Positions 37,329 through 48,480 of a stretch of 64,000 bases of DNA are shown here, piece by piece. The translations under genes were made by a program, and so were the position numbers. The number at the start of each line of letters is the position of its first letter. Position 1 is the first letter of the stretch. Source of the DNA: Mycogone perniciosa (taxonomy: Eukaryota > Ascomycota > Sordariomycetes > Hypocreales > Hypocreaceae); the NCBI GenBank assembly GCA_025331125.1, contig JAOALB010000066.1, positions 56,942 through 120,941 on the forward strand, written 5' to 3'. The notes beneath the pieces are model-generated. The model worked only from the letters and a program-made list of their open reading frames with translations. It ran no database searches and had not been told where the DNA came from.

Positions 37329-40300
37329 TAACTTCGCTAAAACTAATATAAGGAATATATATTAGCGGCAATTAATAGTTAAAGATACTTGAAATAAAGC
37401 AGAGCTTAATTTAATAAAATAAAGAATTATATTATCCTAGTAACTATTAATTAAAAATATTTAAAAAAAGGGAAGCTGTAATTTAACTAGAAAGGGAGTT
37501 TATAAACTATATCTTCTATAAACTTTAATATTAAACTAAAATTATTATATAACCTACAGGTGCAGTAAAATTAACAATAAAGAAATATAGGTATAAATAA
37601 TCCTAAATTACATATATATAAGGCTGCTGCCTGCCTTTATAATTTATAGTTAATAATAAAAAGGAAAACCTTTCTTAAAGCTACTACTATTACCTTGTAA
37701 TATACTGCTTTTATAAAATTAAACTAAACTTTGAAATTAAAAGGTATATTTAAATATAGCGGATATATAAATAATAGCAGCTATAAACTTTATTACCTTT
37801 TATTATTAACTATATATTTGCGCAATAAAAGTAACTTAAAAAGAGATTAATTAAGTTATTAAAATTAAAGAATTAATGCCTATTAGCCTATTAAAGCTTT
37901 TAAAGAAGTTTTTTTAATAAATACTTATAGGATAAAGAGACTGTATTAAAGTAAAAATAGTATTATTAGAAGAAATATATAACTTTATTAATAAATGCTA
38001 CTCTTTAATATAATTAAAAAAGATTATACTTATTAATATAAAGAAATTTATAGTAGGAAAACTTAAATTTAGTAAACTAGATATTTTAAAGAAACTGTTA
38101 TCCTAGCTATATAACTTATATAATACTTTTTTATTAAAGACAGTAAATAAACTTCCTTTAAAATAGGCTTAAAACTATAAAATTAAAATATTATTAGGAG
38201 AAAACCTTTTATATTAAAAGAATAGGCTATTTTCATTTAATAGACTATAAGTAATAAAAGATAATTAAATAATGATTTAATAAAAGGATTTATCTGTCAA
38301 TCGCAAATATAATATATTACTTTTTTCCTTTTAGCTATAAAACTAAAAGGCAGTATTTATGTTTATTAAAATTATTAAAGGTTAAGTAATATTACTATTA
38401 AAAATTAATACTTATTATTATTAATTTAAAAGACTTTTAATACTTTAAGCTATATAAAAGTATATATAAAATTTAATATTATTACTGCATTTAATAACCT
38501 TTATATTATTAAAGGAGATATAAAAAAACAGTATTTATTATAAGGTTTAGCCTGTTTAAAATATTAATTATACTTTTTAGCCTTTATAATATATCTGCTA
38601 TATTTTAATATTATTAACTATATTTTTATAATCTTTTTAATTATATCTATATAATATTTTTTAATAATATTCTTATATATTTCTTAAGTTAAAAGAAGTA
38701 TTACAAAAATATCTGTAAAGTAATAGCCTGCCTTTAAAGCACTAGCCTTTAAATTGATATTATTAAATATAAGTTTAAAATAATCAAAATAAAATACTTT
38801 AATTTAATTATTACTTTAAAAGGATTAAAGATAAACTTTAAAAAGGTTAAAGCTATACTAAATTAATAACTACTTAAAGGAGTAAAACACTTATAAAAGT
38901 TCTTTAACCTTATAAACTCTTATTACTATTTTATTTAAAAATACTTTAAAATAACTGTACTACTAAATAAACTTTTAAAGAAAGATTAACTATATATTTG
39001 AAAAGAAAAATAGCAGGAAGCCTTTAATTTAATTAAATACACTTTTAAATTAGCTTTAATTTTAGCCCTCTTTAATTATAATAAATAAATAGTCTTTAAA
39101 ATTAACGCCTTTAATTAAGTATTAAGCGGTATTTTATTGCAGTATAAAAAAAAGGTATTTTATATTTTATTGTATTTTTTTCTGTAAAGTATAATATTTA
39201 AGTATATAACTATAAAATTTATAATAAAAAGCTTTTAGCTATTATTAAAGTAATAAAAGAGTAGCGCTTAAAATTATAAATCTTATAAGAATTTAATATT
39301 ATTATAAACTATAAAAACTTTAAATACTTTACTTTAATTAAAGCCTTAAATTAGCAATAAATCTAACAGTTTAAATTCCTTTTTAACTTTAATTTCTGCA
39401 TTATTTATTAACCTAGCTTGAAAGCTATAAAGCTTAACGCTTTAAGTAGAAAAATAAAAGATAAGCCCGTAAAATTAAATCCTGTTAATAACTAAATTAA
39501 AAACAAGTAATATACTATCCTCCTATAAAATTCTTTTAACTTTAAAGTTTAGGCAATATTTTAAAAAGAAATGTTATTTAATATAGAAATATTTATAATG
39601 GCTACCTTTAAAGCTATAATAATACCTATAAAAAGTAAATTAATTAATAATTTAATTATAGTAGTATATATATAAAATATTATAATAAAATAAATAATAA
39701 CTGCACTTTAAGACTTTAATATCTGCTAATCGTTAAAGTAGCTTTATAGGGAACTTTAAATCGCAATAAATAACTATTAAATAATAAATAGCAGAATTTA
39801 CTATTAAAAGCAGCTCTTTATTCCCTTTAATAATAAGCTTTATATATAAACCCTATTTAAAAACCATTTTAATAGCCTAGCCGGATATTTAAGCAGGTTT
39901 AAAACCCTAAACCTTATTAATTAAATATACTAATAGTTATAAATTTTAAAAAATACTAAAATATTTATATAAGCCTATAAACTATATACTAAAGTAAAAG
40001 CCTTATAGTCTTTACTATAAGGTTTCTTTTAATTACTATTAGCTTTATTTTATATATAGTTAAATATTTCTATTAATTATATTATACTATTACTTAAATC
40101 CTACTACTATAATTTTATTTATAAATATTTATTAATAATAGTTTATTATTTTATTAAAATATATTACTTTATACCTATTATTCTATTATTAATAGAAAAG
40201 TTAATTAATATATTTATTAATAGGATTTACTGCCTTTATAATATATTAAATAATATTATATTAAACTATAGTATATAATTTATATTAAAACTTTATAAAT

Positions 40301-41441
40301 AACTTTTAAAGCGATTAAGAGTTATATTAAAACAGTGATTAGCCTTTTAATTTAAAACTAATAGCTAAATTAAAAGAATTAATATAAGTATAAAATAATA
40401 CCTATAAGCTTTTATTAACCTTTATTAAAATAACTAAATCTATTAACTTTTATTAATTAAATTTACTGTAAATAATATAATATTTAAAACTACTAGTATA
40501 TTACTGTTTTTCGCTAACTATAATCTTAACCTTTATTTAAAGATAAAGCCTTTACAGCCTTGCCTGCTAAACCTTTCTGCAGTAAAAGAAAAAGGTTTTT
40601 CTATATTAATATTATTACTAATTAATTTAAATATATTATTATATAATTAAAGGCCTTTATTAAAGCTTTAAAAAAAGATATAAACAAAATGTAAATATAT
40701 AAAGGGAGGCATTATTAGTCTATACTATTAGGCAGAAAGTCTTTATTAATATATAGAATATAAAGATTAACTGGCTAATAAAAAAGCTAGATAATAAAGA
40801 GGCGAGACTTTATATAATAATAAAAGTATATTTATAAGCCTGTATTATTAACTTACTAAAAGGTATAAAGATCTTTTTAGTTCTATATAACTTTCTTTTA
40901 TAACTTAAAACAGCCACTTTACTGTACGTTAAGTAAAAGATAATTAATAAAGCTAAATTAAAGAATATTTAAAGCAGGGTATTAAAAAAGGAAAATAATA
41001 TAAATAAAGTATAAAAGAAATAAAAGTTTAAAGCGCTTTTAAATTATTATAATAATAACAGTTTCTATTACTTTATTAAATAAAGATATTATACTGTTAT
41101 ATAATAATTAGCTAAAAGGTTATAAAGCTAAAAGAGGGTAATATAACACTTTTATATAAAAAACTTAAAAAAGCTAAGTTTACTGCAATAAATATTAAAA
41201 GGAATTATAAAAAAAGAAAAAAAGGAAATAGCTAAAAAGAAACTAATACCTATAAAGTATTAATTAAAGACTATACAATACTAAAGCCTATAACTAAACT
41301 ATATATTATTAACAGTAAAAACTATACAATTTACTTTATTTGCCTTTATATTAAAAATACTATAATAAATTACCTGGAATTTCAATTTATATAAGCAATA
41401 TAGCTATTTGCGGCCAAATAGCGAGATAGGAGGGGGGGTAC
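37329..41441 (+). pseudogene. RT, RNase H, integrase and chromodomain relic of Gypsy-1 copy 2
   Basis: This continues the element after the inner Copia. It aligns along its full length with 15770-19893 of copy 1, so domain positions follow from that copy: RT site F-N-N-I-L-I-Y near 38660-38680, RNase H at about 39090-39260, integrase at about 39840-40950, and the chromodomain-like end at about 40980-41150. Stops are denser than in copy 1. Confidence 0.85.
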
Positions 41442-41613
41442 TGTTATGGCACTGACTATAACGCGATATTGACGCCCTGTTATATAAGCTCCAGTCACGT
41501 AACCAGGCCTTAACGCGTTCCTAGCTATAGCTTTCCGAAAAGCCTTAGGGCTTCCTTGCTCTCTACGGCATAACAACAATATTTGCCTTAACCTGCCTTC
41601 CTATACTATAATA
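41442..41613 (+). repeat. 3' LTR of Gypsy-1 copy 2
   Basis: 172-bp repeat of 28749-28920, followed by the target duplication GATTA. A minus-strand open frame across it is a shadow of the LTR, not a gene. Confidence 0.95.
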
Positions 41614-43809
41614 GATTAAGTATATTAAGTAAATTTTAAAATAGACCTTTAAAACATATTACTAATAAATAGCACTTTAAGTTACATATACAATATTTAG
41701 TAAGAATACTATATTTTAATATATTAAAAAGCACTATATTACTTAAAATAATAATATATTTTTAAAACATATAAAGTTTAATAATAAAGGAATTTAATAA
41801 TAAAATAAAAAGATTTAAATTTTAAATAAACTTTAACAAAATATCATTATAAAAGTCTATTAATATATAATATATTAATATAGAGGTATCTATAAAATAT
41901 ATAAATAAGTTTAAAGGTACTTTAAGTTTTAAAGGCTTAAAAAAGTAATATAAAATATTATTCTTTATTATATAATTTATAAAATAATTAAACCTTTAAA
42001 ATATAAATTATATAGTAAACTTTAACCTTTACTAATACTAAAATAACTATAAGAGTTAATTTTATTAAATTCTATTATTAAACTACTATTATTTATAAAA
42101 TTAGAATTAAAGGTTAAGTATAATACTATTTTAACAATTATAGATTAATTTCTTAAATACTTTTACTTCCTTTTATATAAAAAAGCAATAAATATAGAAA
42201 TACTAGTATATATATATTTGCGATTTATTGCAGTTAACTATATAATTCTAGCTAAAATTATTTTTAATTAAAGATTAACCTTTGTATTTAAATTCTAGTA
42301 AACACTTATAAATTAATTAAATATAAATTATAAGCTTAATACTATATACTATTTATAGATAAATAGAAAAGTAAAATATATTAATTAAGTTATTAAAGCT
42401 TATTTAAGAGGTTATATTAAGTTAACTAAAACGATTAAGTAAAGAAATTACTAATTATATAAATATGCTATAATAGTAATATTTTAAAGTAAGCTAGACT
42501 TAATCTTATATATATCAGCTATAGCTTTATATTAAATATATATAAAGCGTTAAAGAAAGGCTTATATATTAATATAGTACAAATTAAGTGTAAAAATATA
42601 AAGTAGTTATATAAAGAGATATAAATATACTTTTATTTTATAAAAAAAAAGATAACAAAGTATATTAATAAATAAAATTAAAAGGATTAATCTTTAAAGA
42701 CGGAAATATAGTATATTTATACTATTATTTACTAAAAGAACTATAAATATTAAAATAATATAATTAAGCAATAAATTAAAGTTTAAGAAATTTAAACTAT
42801 ACCTAGTTAAAAAGGTTATTTTAAAAGTCACTTATAAATTTATATTACTATACAGTATCTAAATTAACCTAATATTTTATATTTTGCTATTTAAAAAGGC
42901 ATTATAAAATAAATTAAAAATAAATTAATTATAAACTTAATTAAAGTTTTATTAGTTGAAAAAATATAAAGTTAAAGAAATTAAAGCTATAAAAATAAAA
43001 ATAAAAAAATATTAATATTTAATAAAGTAAAAAAACTAAAAAGAAGAATATAACTTTTAGGAACTTAAAAAACACTTAATATACTCCTAGATAAAACTCT
43101 AATACTTTTACTAAACCTTTAGCCTATTAATAATAAATTAAGCGACCTAAAAGCAGTCCAATTAATTATATTAACAGCCTTAAAAGAATATATATTAATA
43201 GCAGCCTCTGCCTTATAACATTCTGCCTCATCTAACTTATTTAAGGATTTAAAACTATAATAAACTATCTTATAACTATAATATATTATAGACTAGCAGT
43301 ATTACTTTAACTGCACTAGCTTTATAAAGGCCTCATTTACCTTTTACTAAGCATAAAGTAAATAAAGTTTAATTTCTTTTTCTTTTCCCTTTATCTTTTA
43401 CTTCTTTAAGATTATATATTATACTATACTATAAAGTAAAAAAAAGAAATTAATAAACTTAATAAAAAATGAACGTATAGAAAGTATAATGCTAAAACTA
43501 TATTTTAAGTAACTTTATAGTATATATTTACTATAATATAAATTATTTGTAATTCTTTTATAAAAAGGATTATAACTATAATAAAATAAATAGAGTATAA
43601 TAAAATTATTAGTAGCTTTAATTAATAAAAAAAAAGTAAAGCGCTATTTAGTTTTATAAAAATAAAATTTCGCTATAAAATTTAATATTCTATTAATAAA
43701 AAAATAAAATATAAAATAAAAGCACTATACCTATAAACTATAAAGGATAGCGGTATTTATAAAGGAACTAATAGGTCTTAAAGATGAAACTAATAGGAAA
43801 GGGATATTA
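41614..43809 (+). pseudogene. Integrase relic and 3' region of Gypsy-2
   Basis: This resumes Gypsy-2 after the insertion. At about 42355-42420 the plus strand reads I-N-x-V-I-K-A-Y-L-R-G-Y, the usual (Q-T-E-R)-x-N-x-x-x-E-x-Y-L-R segment of Gypsy integrases. At about 42795-42900, L-V-K-K-V-I and F-Y-I-L-L-F-K-K-A match the G-P-F-x-V-x-x-K-V and F-H-V-S-L-L-x-P-A end. The stretch 43060-43400 is less AT-rich and keeps many C but few G, suggesting the mutation acted mostly on one strand there. The purine tract before the 3' LTR is at about 43795-43807. Confidence 0.75.
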
Positions 43810-44195
43810 TATTATAACCCGACTATTTAAGAATATAATATATTATATACTGAGAGGAACCTGAGATAGATAAACTAATCAGTATTAGATTACTTAGGTT
43901 ACTATAAATTATAAAGTAATCCTAGTAAGCTAACAGAAAGGTTTACCTAAATTACTAGGAAAATAACTATAATTTAAAGTAATCTATAATTATTCCCTTT
44001 ATATATATATACAACTAGCTTATTATTTATTTAATGTAGTTATTTAGAGAGTTGTTAATAATTATATTTACTAGAACCACTTATTTTATAGAATTATAAC
44101 TATATTACCTTCCTTAGTATTTATCCCTAACCTCTCTGTTAATAAAAACCCATAAACCTTGGTTTAACTGTTAAAAACAAACCCGGATCATTATA
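43810..44195 (+). repeat. 3' LTR of Gypsy-2
   Basis: 386-bp repeat of 24287-24672. TG has become TA at its start. It is followed by the target duplication TAAGG, after which the Copia D sequence resumes in register with copy B near 33975. Confidence 0.92.
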
Positions 44196-46639
44196 TAAGG
44201 TTTAAACGTTTTTTTTAAATGCATTCATAGTTTAATTTAAATAGTTATTAAACTGATAGTAATACTTAAAGGCTTATTTACTTCTAAAGGTAAGCCTTTT
44301 ACTTTTTTATTATTTAGAAAGGTATTTTTTACTATAAAATATATATATTAAAAAGAGTATAAATTTTAATTTTACTTTTTTACCTTTTTACATAGTTTAT
44401 TTAATTAAGTTATAGTAAATTTATCTGCAATTGTCTTTTTACTATTAAAAAAAGTATTTTTATTAAATTATATATTCTTTATAATAATTACTTTTATTAA
44501 ATAAAGTAATTAAATATAATATAGATTATTTATAGTATATTTAATGAAATATTTAATTAACGTTTAAGTTTAATCTTAAATGTCTTTTTATTTTAGCTAG
44601 CTTTATAATGTTTATTTGATATATAAATATAATAGCTATATATATAAATTTTATTTTAATTTAGCTATAAATTTATAAAGAGCTTTTTTATAAAAAGAAA
44701 AGTAAAGCTATAAAATTATGATTTTAATGTATAAATTAATAATATTATTTTAAATATATATAATAGGTTTATATTAATATAGTATACTACGACTTTAATA
44801 TTTTTAAGCTATAAGTTATTTAAAAGATTAATATAGTTATATATTTTAATTAATTTCATTATAATTTCTTAGTTTATATATTTTAATATATTATTTAGCT
44901 CATAAATATAAAAAGGTAAAAGTTTTAAAATTATTCCTTTTTTATTTATTTATAGTTAATAGTATATTAAACTTTTAATTACTATTATAGCTTGTTTATT
45001 ATTCTATTTAATATAAAATATAAAGACATTATATTATATTTTAATTATATTTATAAAGTTAAAAAGAGTATTCAAAATGATATTATGTTTTGTATGTAAT
45101 AAAAAGTATATATACAATGATATATCATATTTCTTTTAAAATTCAATGTTTAATTATATTTATTTAAATATAATTATTTCTTATATTCAAAATAAAAATT
45201 TTAAAAATCAAGAAGTTCTTGCTATTTATTAAGTAAATAATATTATAAGTATTAAAGAGGGTATTTTATCAAAGTTTATAAAGTATATCCTTTAATTTTA
45301 TATATATTAAAGTGTTTATTATATATATAATAGGATTTCTTTCTTTTTTATAAAGTAAATTTAAACAAATTAAAGCTGCTTAAAAGTATAGGCTTTTTCC
45401 TTTTTTAATTAATAAAGATAAATTTATACCTTTTTATAAAAGCTTTTTATATAAAGTAGTTTATTTATTTTTTAAAGGTATATATAAATTATATTTATTT
45501 ATTTAAAAACAAGGTTTATATTTTATTAGTTTATTTAGCTTTCCTATCAATATCGTTTAAACTTTACTCCATTTTAATGCTATTTATATATACTTTTTAA
45601 AACTCTATAAATACTCTTTATTAATAAATATATTAAAATATAAATTATGGCCTAATATTATATTATTCAAATACTTATTAAATATTATATATAATATTGA
45701 AATCTTAAATATTATGTTCTTTATACTATTTAAAAAAGGAGAATTAAATTAATTAAAAGTAAAGATTTCTTTTAATTTACTCCTTTTGATTAATATATTG
45801 ATATAGTATAAATAATATATAGTAAAATCCAAACTATAGTAAACTTTAATAGTTTTTAAAAATACTCTTTTAAAAATATATTTATAGTTTTAAGAAATTT
45901 ATATTAAATAATGTATAGTTAAGTATATAATTAATTTATATATTATATTTCCAGCTTTATACTTTTATATACTGCTTTATATAAAATTTATAAATAAAAA
46001 ATATATACCCTTTTAATTACTTTTTTATATCAAGAAAGGCGTAATTTAAGCTTTTTAATAACTTAGTAAATAAAGAATTAGGTTTATATATTATTATTAT
46101 TATTATTATTTACCTTTATAGCCGTTAACTATAAATACTTTACTTTTAGATTAATTAAAGCTAAGCTATAAAGATTATAGTTAATAATCTTTTACATTTA
46201 CTTATATATTACACTTTTAATCTTCCTTTTTTCTATATTTATATTTATAGTATTTTAATATTTTTAGAATAGACTATTATAATAGGCTATGATTCTATTA
46301 ATATTAGCTTTATTCTTAAATTTAATTATTACCTTTTCCTTTATGTATATAAAGGTAAACACTAAAAAAGTAAAGAAATAGTTATTTAGCTTTTTAAAGC
46401 GATTTAAATTAATCCTTTTTTATACTTTAATAGTAATTATATAGTTTATAAAAATAGTTATTTATTTAATTTATTACTTTAGTAATTTAAAGCTTATAAA
46501 AGGCAAATCCTTTATATTATTTATTGTAGGAAATAGGTTTTATAATATAAAGCTAAAAATAAAAAAAGTATAAAGGGATAAATAATGTCAAGCGGAAGTT
46601 TTTAGTTGTTTAATTAAAGTTATTACTTAGGCTTATAAC

Positions 46640-46912
46640 TATAATAGAGCGCAGTATAGCTATATAAAGTATAAAGAGAATAAAAATAAAGTTTAATTCT
46701 ATTAAAGAATATACTATAATAGCCTCACTATATATATATATAGCTAATATAAAGGAAAAGGTAAAATATATATATTGTAAGCGCCTATATAGTCTAATAT
46801 ATTGCTTATATAGGATATATATTAGCTTATATCTGCTATATAAGCAGATGAAAGCTCCTTAACGCTAATAAACGCTAATAAATAGTAGGTCTTTGGCCTA
46901 CCTAACTTAATA
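46640..46912 (-). repeat. 5' LTR of outer Copia copy D
   Basis: 273 bp, homologous to the other Copia-1 LTRs, ending CTAACTTAATA. It is the right end of the nest. Confidence 0.9.
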
Positions 46913-48240
46913 TAAAGCTAGTATATTTAAGTAAAGGCTATATTAATAAAGTTAACTTTAATATAGCTATTAAAGTCTATATAGGTTTTAGTATATATTT
47001 GCCTTTAAATTATAATAAATATATAAAAGTAAATTTTAATTTTAATATTTATTTATTTTGTTATAGTCAAACTATTTACTATAATTACTAATTAATTCCC
47101 TACCTTTTTTTATAATTAACTAAATATAAGTATATAAATATTAAATATTTAATATTATTATAGTAAAAATATTATTAAAGGTTTATATTTTAAAGTATTA
47201 GTATACTATTCAAATATATTATAATATTATTATATTTATAACCTATAAGTACATTATAATTAAATCTTGAAGGATATTTATAAAAAAAGGTTTAAAGGCT
47301 TAGCCTTTTTTATCTCTTTTTTAATATTGGTTTACTATATTTTAAAAATAAGTAATAAATAAAATGATCTTTCTTTGATATTAAAGATATTTTTATAGTA
47401 TATTTTAGCTTCACTTTATAGTTTTATTTTAAGCTTTATATAAAAGTTGAAAGTATATATTTTTTAATTTATATAGGAATTACCTTTTAATTAAATTCAA
47501 GTAAATACAAACCTTTATTAAAGTTTAGCCTTTATACTCGTAACTATATCTAAATTATATATAAATAAAAACCTTTAATTCTTAAAATCCTTAAATATTA
47601 TTTTACTTCACTTTATATAATTTAATTAATTCTTCTTAATTTCCTTTTATTAAATAGGCAAGTATTTGTTAAAGTATTACTGCTACTTAAACCTATATCC
47701 AGTATTTATATTATTAAAGGTAAATAAAATATACTTTAAATCCCTTTGAAACTTCTATAGCCCTTTATTAAAGGTTTATTTTAAATCACTAAGCTATTTA
47801 TTTCAAGTATAAAGGTTGCCTTTAACTTCAAGTCAAGGAATATTTTTAATATAGATTTCTCTTTAACTGCTATTTAATAATATATTTAAGCTTTAGCAGT
47901 ATTTTAATTATAATATATAGGTTAAAGAGATATTACATAGCTAGTATTTAAAGGCCTACTTTTTTTCTTTAAGGTTAAAAAGTAGTTTTAATTAATAGAT
48001 CTATTTATTAATATAGGTATATTTCTTTTATATATTGTTTTATATAGGGTTATCCTGTATCCTATTGTATAGAAGGTTATTTATAATGTTATTAAAGCCT
48101 ATAATTAAATTAGCAGGTAGGTATATATTAATAATGAAGTCGCTAGTGTTTTTCCTTATATTTACTAATATATTAACTATAATAGACTACTATATTATTA
48201 CTATATTACCTTTAATAACCTATAAAGAAGTTTAACAATT
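46913..48240 (+). other. Unidentified degraded element X, right piece
   Basis: Coding-like plus-strand relic with many TAA/TAG, apparently continuing the sequence cut at 20542 (for example L-V-Y-L-S-K-G-Y-I-N-K-V-N-F-N near 46918-46965). It becomes less mutated towards 48000. I could not assign a family. A short open frame at its right end is listed separately. Confidence 0.4.
48035..48235 (+). CDS. Small open frame, 66 codons, doubtful
   Basis: Open from ATG at 48035 to TAA at 48235 on the plus strand. The translation is very hydrophobic (Ile, Leu, Tyr, Phe), starting M-F-Y-I-G-L-S-C-I-L-L. In AT-rich DNA such composition arises easily, because T-rich codons encode hydrophobic residues. The local sequence is somewhat less mutated than its surroundings (for example AAGTCGCTAGTG near 48137), so this may be the surviving end of an element gene. 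No family is recognised and no regulatory context is visible. Confidence 0.2.
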   Translation: MFYIGLSCILLYRRLFIMLLKPIIKLAGRYILIMKSLVFFLIFTNILTIIDYYIITILPLITYKEV

Positions 48241-48480
48241 ATAATAAAAGGTTAAGTTAGGTAGGTATAAGATAGGTAATAAAGTATTATAAGACTTAAA
48301 GTTACTGCGTTACTAACTTATATATAGCTAGGTTAATATAGTTAAGTGAAAGGCTAGCGTTATATAAGGGACCTTATACTGCCTGTCTTTTATAATAGTA
48401 TATACTCCTTTGGATATAGTATATACTAGGGTATATACTCTTTAATGTTATAGCTATTAACCTAAAAGTAAAAATATAAA
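48241..48480. other. Less mutated patch with three GTATATACT motifs
   Basis: Composition is richer in G than in the flanks. GTATATACT, nearly palindromic, occurs at 48398-48406, 48419-48427 and 48431-48439. A GGTTAAGTTAGGTAGG-like start near 48251 resembles the end of the Copia LTR (GGTTAGGTAGGC), but homology stops at once, so I do not call it an LTR. The function is unknown. Confidence 0.35.

Larger units (their letters stand above)
28749..41613 (+). mobile_element. Ty3/Gypsy Gypsy-1 copy 2, nested in Gypsy-2 and split by a Copia
   Basis: Its 172-bp LTRs (28749-28920 and 41442-41613) match those of copy 1. The target duplication GATTA is perfect (28744-28748 and 41614-41618). The polypurine tract AGGAGGGGGGG is at 41428-41438. 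A Copia element is inserted at 31161-37323 between protease and RT. Removing it with one 5-bp duplication gives 6697 bp, against 6700 bp for copy 1. The protease motif at 30785-30802 reads A-L-I-N-S-S (Asp lost) and the RT site near 38660-38671 reads F-N-N-I. It is more mutated than copy 1 throughout most of the interior. Confidence 0.94.
24287..44195 (+). mobile_element. Ty3/Gypsy LTR retrotransposon Gypsy-2, nested in Copia D and itself split
   Basis: Directly repeated 386-bp LTRs (24287-24672 and 43810-44195) begin TGTCACAACCCGAC, or its mutated form, and end ATTATA. The target duplication is TAAAG (24282-24286) / TAAGG (44196-44200), differing by one G-to-A change. A purine tract AGGAAAGGGA just before 43810 gives plus orientation. 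Gypsy-1 copy 2 interrupts it at 28749-41613. Without that insert and one duplication it is about 7039 bp. RT, RNase H and integrase relics are present in Ty3/Gypsy order, and all are stop-filled. Confidence 0.92.
20543..46912 (-). mobile_element. Outer Copia element (Copia-1 copy D), split by a nested insertion
   Basis: A Ty1/Copia element on the minus strand with LTRs at 20543-20818 and 46640-46912, interrupted at 24287-44195 by Gypsy-2. Without the insert and one target duplication it is about 6456 bp. Its interior aligns in order with the Copia copies at 31161-37323 and 50623-57687. The RT catalytic segment, read on the minus strand near 23080-23107, is F-Y-I-S-N-I-L-I instead of F-Y-V-D-D-I-L-I. 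Compared with the others it lacks about 665 bp near 45176-45184, which removes the GAG-pre-integrase region, but it keeps the 3' module. Flanks are AAAGT (left) and TAAAG (right), not a clean duplication. It is the most degraded of the three, as expected for the oldest insertion of the nest. Confidence 0.88.

Noticed and set aside
48251..48270. GGTTAAGTTAGGTAGG resembling a Copia LTR end
   Set aside because: Similarity stops after about 15 bases and the rest of the LTR is absent.
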